Shown here: positions 8,895 to 16,559 of the stretch, in pieces | How the letters are laid out: every line of letters starts with the position of its first letter | How positions within the stretch are numbered: the stretch's first letter is position 1 | DNA from: Mucilaginibacter sp. OK098 | Lineage (GTDB): Bacteria; Bacteroidota; Bacteroidia; Sphingobacteriales; Sphingobacteriaceae | Direction: 5' to 3' | Assembly: GCF_900142915.1 (NCBI RefSeq) | Contig: NZ_FRCM01000006.1 | Span: 75,503 to 139,502, forward strand | Length of the DNA stretch: 64,000 bases | Position numbers and translations under genes: made by a program | Notes under the pieces: generated by a model | What the model saw: only the letters and a program-made list of their open reading frames with translations | What the model was told of the DNA's origin: nothing | Databases searched by the model: none

Positions 8895-9260
8895 TTATTG
8901 CTCTGTTTGTTTCTTTAGGTAAGTTATGTACCCGTTTATCATCCTCATGCATTCTTCACAATCTTGCTTTAAGGTTTCCACAGTTTGCTCATCTATAAAT
9001 TGATTATCAGATGCAATAATCAGGTGATCAATTGTTTCTGCAGCTGAACCGCGGGCATTAATCAAAAATCTGGAAGCATCATTATAATGGAATCTGCCAT
9101 GCCCTTCAGCAATATTATTCCCTATTGATCTTGATGACCGAATAATCTGGTCTGTTAATCTGAATTTTTCTTCATTTGGAAATGTTTTAACCAACACAGT
9201 TATATTATTCCTTAAAATCCTTGCCTTTTTCCAAACTTCAAGGTCAGTAAATGCACCCAT
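8895..9260 (-). CDS. Four-helix bundle protein (23S rRNA intervening-sequence/S23 family)
   Basis: A 121-residue all-helical protein starting MGAFTDLEVWKKAR and containing LTDQIIRSSRSIGNNIAEGHGR, the signature of the family first noted inside intervening sequences of 23S rRNA genes. No rRNA is nearby, so this is one of the many free-standing copies; function is unknown. The frame stays open 20 codons upstream (to 9320), but those codons lie in the AGAGATTAG repeat and the end of scpA. ATG 9258-9260 matches the family N-terminus. Confidence 0.88.
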   Translation of the reverse strand: MGAFTDLEVWKKARILRNNITVLVKTFPNEEKFRLTDQIIRSSRSIGNNIAEGHGRFHYNDASRFLINARGSAAETIDHLIIASDNQFIDEQTVETLKQDCEECMRMINGYITYLKKQTEQ

Positions 9261-9288
9261 TATATTATATTCTTTTCTAACTAAACTC

Positions 9289-9310
9289 TTATCTCTAACC
9301 TCTAATCTCT
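9289..9310. repeat. AGAGATTAG-family repeat at the scpA stop codon
   Basis: Plus strand TTATCTCTAACCTCTAATCT and continuing. It overlaps the last codons and stop of scpA, so the repeat contributes to the protein end. Confidence 0.6.
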
Positions 9311-10053
9311 GCTTTAGCACTTATCCAAAAATTATTATATCCCAACCCTACCTGGATCTCTATCAGTTCCTGTTGCAGCATTTCGAGCACCGCTAAAAAA
9401 TTATAAACAAAATGCACCTTGTTTTCCGACTGACCGGCAATGGCTTTAAAATCCATCATTTTGTTTATCCGCAATAAATCGCTGATGGTCTTCTTTTGCT
9501 GCTCAATGGTGTATGGATATTGTACAACTGTGTGTGTTACTTCTTCGGTACGGTTAAGGAAACGTTTCATCAACCGGCCATAAACCATCATTAATTTATA
9601 AAGATTTAATTCTGAAAGTTCTTCACCCGGCAGTGCAACAGCTTCGGTTTGTTCTATATCAAATTTTATATTACCCCGCTTCTCCTGCATAAACCGCTCA
9701 TCTTCCAGCGGATGCAGTTCTTCACACACCTCTTTGAATTTTTTATATTCAATCAGTTTACGGATCAGATCTTCCTTTGTGTCAGTTTGATTGCCATCAT
9801 CTTCGGCTTCGTATCGCGGCAGCAGCATTTTAGCCTTGATCCGCATCAGCGTAGCCGCCACAATAATAAATTCGCTGGCCAGCTCCATGTTAAGGCTGGT
9901 CATTTGATGGATATAGTTTAAAAAATCATCTGTGATCCTTGCAATAGGAATATCATGGATCTCGAGCTCATCCCGCTCGATAAAAAAAAGCAACAGGTCA
10001 AACGGCCCTTCAAACTGGGGCAACTTTATTTCAAAATTTTCTTCGACCATCAT
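9295..10053 (-). CDS. scpA: Segregation and condensation protein A
   Basis: Kleisin subunit of the SMC-ScpAB condensin, 252 residues. The N-terminus LPQFEGPFDLLLFFIERDELEIHDIPI is the well-conserved SMC-head/neck binding region, followed by ATLMRIKAKMLLP. The C-terminal winged-helix part is recognisable but weaker. It acts in chromosome organisation and segregation. Start is ATG 10051-10053, with a second in-frame ATG at 10048-10050. A -7 box ends five bases before the first, so the message probably lacks a leader. Confidence 0.93.
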   Translation of the reverse strand: MMVEENFEIKLPQFEGPFDLLLFFIERDELEIHDIPIARITDDFLNYIHQMTSLNMELASEFIIVAATLMRIKAKMLLPRYEAEDDGNQTDTKEDLIRKLIEYKKFKEVCEELHPLEDERFMQEKRGNIKFDIEQTEAVALPGEELSELNLYKLMMVYGRLMKRFLNRTEEVTHTVVQYPYTIEQQKKTISDLLRINKMMDFKAIAGQSENKVHFVYNFLAVLEMLQQELIEIQVGLGYNNFWISAKAEIRG

Positions 10054-10058
10054 TGGTT

Positions 10059-10066
10059 CAAAAATA
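10059..10066 (-). promoter_or_regulatory. -7 box TATTTTTG of scpA
   Basis: An exact TAnnTTTG on the minus strand, ending five bases before the first scpA ATG and eight before the second. Confidence 0.55.
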
Positions 10067-10281
10067 GGTAAAAAGTAAGGGTTGTAAAAGTTGGAAATGT
10101 TGTAGGAGTTGAAATTGTGGTTAATACTTTGAAATTAACCCGAATATGGTAATTCTCTTGGCATATTGGTGCGTATGCTGCCCCCACTAAAAATGCTGTC
10201 CTTCCGTCATTATCAACATCTCTTATTTAATGTTCAATAATTATTCAAAAAGTTTAGCTATTAATTTATAATAAATTGCCG

Positions 10282-10307
10282 TACTTTGTAAGTTAAATAT
10301 TTAAGGA
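10282..10307 (+). promoter_or_regulatory. Probable dxs -7 region and Shine-Dalgarno
   Basis: TACTTTG at 10282-10288 is one base short of TAnnTTTG. AAGGA at 10303-10307 sits five bases before the ATG. It is one of the few genes here with both a real leader and a good ribosome binding site. Confidence 0.5.
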
Positions 10308-10312
10308 CTTAA

Positions 10313-12241
10313 ATGCAGGTACCAGCAGGCCATTTACTTCAAAAAATCAATACCCCGTCTGATCTAAAACAGCTTAAAGAGGATGAACTTAAACAGGTTT
10401 GCCAGGAGTTGCGTCAATATATTATTGATGTGGTTTCGGTAAACGGCGGGCATTTTGCAGCCAGTTTAGGTGTTGTTGAATTAACAGTTGCACTACAATA
10501 TGTTTTAAATACGCCTTATGATCAATTAGTATGGGACGTTGGTCACCAGGCTTACGGACATAAAATACTAACCGGCCGCCGGGATCTTTTTCACACCAAC
10601 AGGGTGCATGGCGGCCTAAGCGGGTTCCCAAAACGTTCAGAAAGCGAGTACGATACTTTTGGCGTTGGCCATTCATCAACTTCAATTTCCGCCGCCTTGG
10701 GTATGGCTGTAGCTTCGCATTATAAAGGCGAAACTGACAGGCAACATGTCGCGGTAATTGGCGATGGCTCCATGACGGCAGGGATGGCTTTTGAGGCGTT
10801 GAACCATGCGGGGATTGAAAACTCAAACCTGCTGGTTATACTGAACGACAACAACATGTCTATCGACCCAAATGTCGGGGCTTTAAAGGAATATTTAACT
10901 GACATTACCACATCAAAGCCTTACAACCGTTTCAGGGACGATATTGCACATATACTTGCCAAAATATCGGCAATAGGGCCTGATGCTTTTAAGATTGCCC
11001 AAAAACTGGAAAAAAGCATTAAAGGCACACTGCTTAAAAAAAGCAACTTTTTTGAAGCGCTTAAATTCAGATATTTCGGCCCCATTGACGGGCATGATGT
11101 GGAACACCTGGTAAAAGTATTACGTGATCTGCGTAATATTCCCGGGCCCAAGATTTTACATTGTGTTACAGTAAAAGGCAAGGGCTATGCCTTAGCCGAA
11201 AAAGACCAAACCAAGTGGCACGCCCCCGGCTTGTTCGATAAGATAACCGGCGAAATAAAAAAATCAAAATCAGATAAACCTCAACCGCCAAAATACCAGG
11301 ATGTATTTGGACATACGATTATTGAGCTTGCGGAGCAAAACCCTAAAATAATGGGAATAACGCCTGCTATGCCTTCAGGATGTTCATTAAACCTGATGAT
11401 GAAGGCGATGCCTAACCGCGCCTTTGATGTGGGTATAGCCGAACAGCACGCCGTAACATTTTCGGCAGGCCTGGCTTCACAGGGATTAATTCCGTTTTGC
11501 AATATATACTCCAGCTTTATGCAAAGGGCTTATGACCAGGTGATACATGATGTGGCTATACAGAACCTTAACGTGGTATTTTGCCTTGACAGGGCCGGTG
11601 TTGCCGGCGCAGACGGACCAACACATCACGGTGCTTATGACCTTGCCTTTATGCGTTGCATCCCTAATATGACGGTTTCGGCGCCAATGAATGAAGAGGA
11701 ATTGAGAAACCTGATGTTTACTGCACAACAGGACGACATGGGACCTTTTGTTATAAGATATCCGCGCGGTAATGGTGTTATGGTTGACTGGCAACGGCCT
11801 TTAAAACCTATAAAAGTAGGTAAGGGGCGTAAGATCTGTGATGGCGAAGAGGTGGCTATACTATCAATAGGACATATTGGCAATGAAGCTGTAAAAGCTA
11901 CAGCCGAGTTAAATGCAGAAGGCTATTATCCTGCTCATTACGACCTGCGTTTTGTGAAACCTTTAGACGAGACCTTATTACATGAGGTATTTACAAAGTT
12001 TAACAAGGTAATTACCGTTGAAGATGGTTGTCTTGAAGGCGGCATGGGAAGTGCAGTACTTGAGTTTATGGCCGATAATAATTATCAATCACAGGTTGTA
12101 CGTTTAGGGATCCCCGATCAGATTATTGAACACGGTGAACAACCCGAGCTATGGGCTGAATGCGGTTATGATGCCGGCAGCATAGCGGCAAAAGTGAAAA
12201 GTTTAGGCATAAAGCAAAATAAGCATATTATAGCTTCATGA
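10313..12241 (+). CDS. dxs: 1-deoxy-D-xylulose-5-phosphate synthase
   Basis: Thiamine-diphosphate enzyme that condenses pyruvate with glyceraldehyde 3-phosphate, the entry step of the MEP isoprenoid pathway; 642 residues, full length. GHQAYGHKILTGR, the ThDP/Mg motif GDGSMTAGMAFEALNHAG...NDNNMSI, and the pyrimidine-domain EQHAVTFSAGLA are all present. ispF of the same pathway is at 37956-38438. The stop codon abuts the GATGTGCGGAT inverted repeat. Confidence 0.97.
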   Translation: MQVPAGHLLQKINTPSDLKQLKEDELKQVCQELRQYIIDVVSVNGGHFAASLGVVELTVALQYVLNTPYDQLVWDVGHQAYGHKILTGRRDLFHTNRVHGGLSGFPKRSESEYDTFGVGHSSTSISAALGMAVASHYKGETDRQHVAVIGDGSMTAGMAFEALNHAGIENSNLLVILNDNNMSIDPNVGALKEYLTDITTSKPYNRFRDDIAHILAKISAIGPDAFKIAQKLEKSIKGTLLKKSNFFEALKFRYFGPIDGHDVEHLVKVLRDLRNIPGPKILHCVTVKGKGYALAEKDQTKWHAPGLFDKITGEIKKSKSDKPQPPKYQDVFGHTIIELAEQNPKIMGITPAMPSGCSLNLMMKAMPNRAFDVGIAEQHAVTFSAGLASQGLIPFCNIYSSFMQRAYDQVIHDVAIQNLNVVFCLDRAGVAGADGPTHHGAYDLAFMRCIPNMTVSAPMNEEELRNLMFTAQQDDMGPFVIRYPRGNGVMVDWQRPLKPIKVGKGRKICDGEEVAILSIGHIGNEAVKATAELNAEGYYPAHYDLRFVKPLDETLLHEVFTKFNKVITVEDGCLEGGMGSAVLEFMADNNYQSQVVRLGIPDQIIEHGEQPELWAECGYDAGSIAAKVKSLGIKQNKHIIAS

Positions 12242-12420
12242 TGTGCGGATTTCGGATGTGCGAATATGCAGATGAAGAAATTTGATGATTTGATGATGTG
12301 TCGATTGAAGATAATAAAATCATTTTAGTGCACTAGTAAATCAGATATGCGTTTTTTTTCATCCGCACATCTGCATATTTGCACATCCGCACATCATCTT
12401 CCCCTCATCCGCACATCTCC
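12239..12420. repeat. GATGTGCGGAT composite inverted repeat between convergent dxs and wzi-like genes
   Basis: The left arm (12239-12275) contains GATGTGCGGAT, GGATGTGCGAATATGCAGATG. The right arm (12361-12419) carries the same words reversed (ATCCGCACATCTGCATATTT, then further copies). It fills essentially the whole 179-base gap from one stop codon to the other. It can fold into a long imperfect hairpin and may end both transcripts. Another GATGTGCGGAT word is at 6161-6171 after rlmN. Confidence 0.75.
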
Positions 12421-14031
12421 TCAATGAGCTTTATAGCTCGCCAAATCGTTATACAAGCTGCGGAATGAGCTGCGGAGCCCGAGGGTTATCATTGTGGTTT
12501 TATTGTTAAACTGGCTGTTCTTTTCATTCCTTAACAGGCCGCCAAGCTCAATCCGTAAGTTATATTTAGGATTTAGCAAATAACCTGCTTTCCCTTCTAT
12601 ATAAACCATATTGGTAGTAAGCCCCTGCCCTATATAATTACCATAAACCCGTACAGGATTATTATAATTCTGGAATGGGTCTTTCCCGTAATTTAGCCCG
12701 TTAACATCCAATCCGTAATGACCATAATCAACCTCTCCTGAAAAATCAAATCTTTTGTAGGAGTAATTTAACAAGCCAACCACCTCTCTGAAATTAGCGC
12801 CCCATGGATGGCCTAACGGTTCACCATTTTCGGTATAACTGATGATCGGGCTGGTTTCAGAATAGGTATAAGGTTTTGAATTATTGTTTTCAAGCAGCCA
12901 GTTCAGCCCTTTTACATTGAAAAGATCAGTTCCTCTTAAACCCAGCTGCCAGCTATATTTATTACGAAAACTGCCCTTACTTGAGAAAAAGTTTGAGGAT
13001 TCAAATTCATCCAGCGCAAACTGGCCGTACGCTGTAACACCGTCTGTGATTTTATATTTACTGGTAAAACCGATCAATGCATTATCAGGCGAGCCATTTA
13101 ATGCTTCAACCGGCCTTAAAAATATTATCGGATTTATGTATGAAACATCAAAGGGGCGTGAGTGCCCCGCTTCATCCTTACTATACCATATAACCGCATC
13201 AAAAAGTCCAACTGAAAACCTGTTACTCACATTCCAATCTAAGTAATGAAAAACCCCACCTTTTTTTCGGTCGTTTCCATTGGCATCCAAGTCAATAGGG
13301 TCATTAAAACTGGCCCACATTACCATATATCTTACATTACCCAGGGTTGCTGTTAGCTTAAAAAACGGATATGGCGAAGCAGCATCTGATAACAACAAAG
13401 AGCGATAACCATCACCAATAAAAGTTTTATCGCGCCCGGCAGAAATATTTAAAAACTTTATTGGCGTGTATGATGCCGTTGCGGTTATATAATCCCAATC
13501 ATAACCATTGCTGCGATAAGTTTTGGCATACGCCTGCCCTGGCACAATACCTACCTGGTTTATATAGGTAGAAAGGTATTCAGGAAGCACAGCACTGTTT
13601 TCATAACCAGCCACACTATAATAGAACTTGGTGCCAACTGTCCCTCCAAATTGTACGCCCAATGAAGTTGTGCTTGTGGTTAATTTACCGGAAAAGTCTC
13701 TTCCGATACTAAAGTCAGGTAACAGATCTGCATAAAACGTGGAATTTTTACCTTTTACATCAATCAAATGCTCATTAAAAAGTTTCCGGTAAAGCCAGCT
13801 ATGCTGTTTGCCATCAGAGCCGTAATTCATCAATGAATCATAATGATGTTTTAATAATGAATCGTCTGTAAAAAATGGCTTTAAAGAACTATGCTGCCTT
13901 GTTTTTGTAGAATAAATATCATCATTAAGTTTTTGATAAAACTGGTAAGAATATGGCTGGTATATTGATTGCGAATGGGCCACGCCAAGTATAGAAAATA
14001 GGAATAGTAAAATGCTAAATATTTTCTTCAT
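12421..14031 (-). CDS. Wzi-like capsule assembly outer-membrane protein
   Basis: A 536-residue secreted protein with an N-terminal signal (MKKIFSILLFLFSILGVAHS/Q) and alternating aromatic-rich beta strands through to the end, as expected of an outer-membrane barrel. The N-terminal helical part and the repeated YxG/WxxD strand patterns fit the Wzi family, which holds capsular polysaccharide at the surface. It starts 14 bases after gmd, so the two form an operon and probably act on the same surface glycan. The family assignment comes from overall layout rather than a decisive motif. Confidence 0.75.
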   Translation of the reverse strand: MKKIFSILLFLFSILGVAHSQSIYQPYSYQFYQKLNDDIYSTKTRQHSSLKPFFTDDSLLKHHYDSLMNYGSDGKQHSWLYRKLFNEHLIDVKGKNSTFYADLLPDFSIGRDFSGKLTTSTTSLGVQFGGTVGTKFYYSVAGYENSAVLPEYLSTYINQVGIVPGQAYAKTYRSNGYDWDYITATASYTPIKFLNISAGRDKTFIGDGYRSLLLSDAASPYPFFKLTATLGNVRYMVMWASFNDPIDLDANGNDRKKGGVFHYLDWNVSNRFSVGLFDAVIWYSKDEAGHSRPFDVSYINPIIFLRPVEALNGSPDNALIGFTSKYKITDGVTAYGQFALDEFESSNFFSSKGSFRNKYSWQLGLRGTDLFNVKGLNWLLENNNSKPYTYSETSPIISYTENGEPLGHPWGANFREVVGLLNYSYKRFDFSGEVDYGHYGLDVNGLNYGKDPFQNYNNPVRVYGNYIGQGLTTNMVYIEGKAGYLLNPKYNLRIELGGLLRNEKNSQFNNKTTMITLGLRSSFRSLYNDLASYKAH

Positions 14032-14045
14032 AATGCAGTCTCTAA

Positions 14046-15182
14046 TTATTCAAAATAATTAAGTGTTTTAAATCCGCCCTTTTTTAAATAATCGTCTTTT
14101 TTTACCAGATGCAGATCAGATTGCATCATATCACTTACCAATGCCTGTAAATTATATTTGGGCACCCAGCCCAGTTTTTCTTTTGCTTTGGTTGCATCAC
14201 CAATTAACAGATCAACCTCTGTTGGCCTGAAATATTTAGGATCAATCTTAACCACGGTTTGCCCAAACTTTAAAGCTTCGGCATTCAGCCCTAATTCTTC
14301 AACCTTTTGCTGATCGATATCAATGATCACACCGCGCTCGTTTTCATCTTTTCCGCTAAACTCAACCTCAATACCCAGCTCGTTGAATGCCATTTTTATG
14401 AACTCTCTAACCGTAGTGGTAACCCCGGTAGCAATAACAAAATCTTCAGGCGTATCATGCTGCAGCATCAACCACATGGCTTCAATATAATCTTTTGCAT
14501 GCCCCCAATCGCGCTGGGCCGATAGGTTACCAACATACAGGCAATCCTGCAAACCCATAGCAATTTTCGAAGCCGCACGGGTAATTTTACGGGTAACAAA
14601 TGTTTCGCCGCGTACCGGGCTTTCATGGTTAAATAAGATGCCGTTACAGGCAAACATGTTATAAGCCTCGCGGTAGTTAACAATTATCCAGTAGCCATAT
14701 AGTTTAGCCACTGCATAAGGCGACCTTGGATAAAATGGCGTGGTTTCACTTTGGGGAACAGCCTGTACCAAACCATACAACTCAGACGTTGAAGCCTGGT
14801 AAATACGGGTCTTTTTCTCCAATCCTAACAACCTTACGGCTTCCAATATTCTTAAAGTGCCGATACCATCTGCATTGGCTGTGTATTCGGGCGTATCAAA
14901 ACTCACTTTAACATGGCTTTGCGCTGCCAGGTTATAGATCTCATCAGGCTGAATTTCCTGAACCAGCCTGATTAGGTTGGTTGAATCGGTTAAATCGCCG
15001 TAATGAAGCTTCAATTTCACATTAGGCTCATGCGGATCGTGATACAAATGATCAATCCGGTCCGTGTTAAATAATGACGATCTTCTTTTTACACCATGTA
15101 CCTCGTAGCCTTTTTTTAGCAAAAACTCTGCTAAATAAGCGCCATCCTGTCCGGTAATCCCTGTTATTAAAGCAACTTTCAT
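14046..15182 (-). CDS. gmd: GDP-mannose 4,6-dehydratase
   Basis: Short-chain dehydrogenase family enzyme, 378 residues, making GDP-4-keto-6-deoxymannose, the precursor of GDP-L-fucose, GDP-rhamnose and related sugars. The NADP loop GITGQDGAYLAEFLLKKGYEV, the active-site YxxxK within SPYAVAKLYGYW, the Ser/Thr partner in QASTSELYG, and GNLSAQRDWGHAKDYIEAMW are clear. No GDP-fucose synthase lies in the window, so the final sugar is not decided here. Confidence 0.96.
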   Translation of the reverse strand: MKVALITGITGQDGAYLAEFLLKKGYEVHGVKRRSSLFNTDRIDHLYHDPHEPNVKLKLHYGDLTDSTNLIRLVQEIQPDEIYNLAAQSHVKVSFDTPEYTANADGIGTLRILEAVRLLGLEKKTRIYQASTSELYGLVQAVPQSETTPFYPRSPYAVAKLYGYWIIVNYREAYNMFACNGILFNHESPVRGETFVTRKITRAASKIAMGLQDCLYVGNLSAQRDWGHAKDYIEAMWLMLQHDTPEDFVIATGVTTTVREFIKMAFNELGIEVEFSGKDENERGVIIDIDQQKVEELGLNAEALKFGQTVVKIDPKYFRPTEVDLLIGDATKAKEKLGWVPKYNLQALVSDMMQSDLHLVKKDDYLKKGGFKTLNYFE

Positions 15183-15308
15183 TAAAAATATCCTCTAATA
15201 TTTATACAATTACAATAATATCCAATTTAATTGTAAAAGTGGCTATTTGAAGAGATGTAGAGTGATTTTTTTGTTGGACGCTTGATTAAGATTTAAGAGA
15301 TTTAATTG

Positions 15309-15316
15309 TAAATTTG
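15309..15316 (+). promoter_or_regulatory. -7 box TAAATTTG ahead of the antitoxin-like gene
   Basis: An exact TAnnTTTG ending three bases before ATG 15320. It covers the alternative in-frame TTG at 15314, which therefore cannot be the start. Confidence 0.55.
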
Positions 15317-15319
15317 GAT

Positions 15320-15547
15320 ATGGACGTGAAAACAGAAAAGATAGAATTAGCTAAACGCTTACTCGAAACCGAGGATGAAGCTATATTGATTCAAATAAAA
15401 GAAGTTTTCGAAAATCATGATAGAGATTTTTGGATTGAATTGCCTGAACATGTAAAAGCGGGAATTGCAAGGGGACAAAAACAAGCCGCTGAAGGTAAGC
15501 TTACCCCGCATGACGAGGTTATGAAAAAATATGCCAAGTATTTATGA
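15320..15547 (+). CDS. Putative antitoxin of a ParE/RelE-type module
   Basis: A 75-residue acidic and helical protein with RRLLETEDE-like and DFWIELPEHVKAGIARGQKQ segments. This type is common in Bacteroidetes directly upstream of ParE/RelE toxins. The downstream toxin frame overlaps its end by four bases (ATGA), the usual layout of such pairs. The toxin is broken by an amber codon, so this may be a solitary antitoxin kept after toxin loss. Identification rests on resemblance and context. Confidence 0.7.
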   Translation: MDVKTEKIELAKRLLETEDEAILIQIKEVFENHDRDFWIELPEHVKAGIARGQKQAAEGKLTPHDEVMKKYAKYL

Positions 15548-15828
15548 GCCTCGGAGTATCCTGGTCTGATGAAGCTATTGAAACCTTTGATAGCATCGTT
15601 TTATTCATTGAAGAAAAATAGGGAGAAAAGCATACGAAAATATTTGTGAGTCACACTAATAGAATCCTCAATTTAATTTCCAGCCAACCGTACATGTACA
15701 AATCTTTTATTGGCACTAATGTGAGGCAAGCGGTTATCAGTCCTCAAACTTCGATATATTATGAAATACATGAAGAGTTTATAACATTATTATTCTTTTG
15801 GGATAACAGGCAAGAGCCTATTTTGTAG
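15544..15828 (+). pseudogene. ParE/RelE-type toxin with an in-frame amber codon
   Basis: Reading from ATG 15544, the frame gives a typical toxin start (VSWSDEAIETFDSIVLFIEEK), meets TAG at 15619-15621, and then continues in the same frame to 15828. The second part (ISPQTSIYYEIHEEFITLLFFWDNRQEP) is typical of the family's C-terminus. The family usually has Trp after EEK, so a single G-to-A change (TGG to TAG) explains the stop. Without it the product would be 94 residues. Either the gene is dead or a sequencing error is present. A GTG at 15646 lies after the stop but would give a protein lacking the first strand and helix. Confidence 0.8.
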
Positions 15829-15865
15829 ATTCTGCTTCGGGACTATTATTTCAAATATAATTACT

Positions 15866-16057
15866 ATGAAAATTGTGCCGGTGGTTCGAAAAATCGTATT
15901 AAAAGAAATTGACGAGAGTTATGAGGATATGCTTTATTGGCTATCGAAAACACCGCAGGAACGTATGGCTGAAGTGACCAGATTACGTTCACATTTTTTA
16001 AAGCCAGGACAGCGTTTAGATAAAACGGTGGTAATAAAAAGGCAATTACATCCATGA
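15866..16057 (+). CDS. Small protein usually paired with a nucleotidyltransferase
   Basis: A 63-residue protein containing IDESYEDMLYWLSKTPQERM and ending in LDKTVVIKRQLHP. From memory, near-identical small proteins sit just upstream of nucleotidyltransferase genes (MNT/AbiEii-like) in Bacteroidetes. Here its stop overlaps an ATG that opens the same second gene but stops after 11 residues (see 16054-16089). It is therefore probably an orphaned partner. Function is not known. Confidence 0.65.
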   Translation: MKIVPVVRKIVLKEIDESYEDMLYWLSKTPQERMAEVTRLRSHFLKPGQRLDKTVVIKRQLHP

Positions 16058-16089
16058 CGCTCGATAAAGATTTTGAAGAGGATAATTAA
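16054..16089 (+). pseudogene. Relic of the 5' end of a nucleotidyltransferase gene
   Basis: ATG overlaps the stop of the 63-residue gene and encodes MTLDKDFEEDN before TAA. The first nine residues match the usual opening of the partner nucleotidyltransferase (MTLDKDFEEFI...) as I remember it. The rest is gone and is replaced by the opposite-strand HNH gene. Interpretation depends on recall of the family. Confidence 0.5.
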
Positions 16090-16493
16090 CTTTTTATTAA
16101 AAAGTCAAAAAAAAGTTTTCTGGTTGGGCCAAAAAATTCCTTATATTTTTCTGAATCTAATGTATAACTCTTGTCGTTATTGCAGTAATAGCATGCCAAT
16201 ACGCAATTAGATGGCCTATATCCCAAATCGTTGTTCATTTTATCAATTTCTAATATTGGCCCTCTAAATCCATGCCCGATTTTTCTCTTTTTTAATTTTT
16301 CCTTTTCCATTAATTCTCTTATGTCAAATATTGAAGTCTCACAGTAGTAACATTTAAAATCTTGTTTATTAAGTTGATTTATAAACCACTCCATAAACTT
16401 ATATTTAGATTGAAAACCCTCAATATGTTTTTGTGACGTATAAAGTTTTAAAACCCTTATCTTTTCGTTTTCTATGAAGTCTGTTCTATTCAT
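16086..16493 (-). CDS. HNH endonuclease-like protein
   Basis: A 135-residue AT-rich gene. Two zinc-ribbon cysteine pairs (C48-x2-C51 and C101-x2-C104) flank a region LEIDKMNNDLGYRPSNC that resembles the ββα-metal core of HNH nucleases, with Asn96 and the NNDKS segment near the second pair. The first canonical His is not obvious, so activity is uncertain. Its 3' end overlaps the nucleotidyltransferase relic by four bases, which suggests that its arrival caused the truncation. Base composition is lower in GC than its neighbours. Confidence 0.65.
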   Translation of the reverse strand: MNRTDFIENEKIRVLKLYTSQKHIEGFQSKYKFMEWFINQLNKQDFKCYYCETSIFDIRELMEKEKLKKRKIGHGFRGPILEIDKMNNDLGYRPSNCVLACYYCNNDKSYTLDSEKYKEFFGPTRKLFFDFLIKS

Positions 16494-16559
16494 TAAGGTA
16501 ATTGCCGATTAATAGATTCGAAACGTAATTATAGTGCTTTTCCTTACCTTTACCTTACA

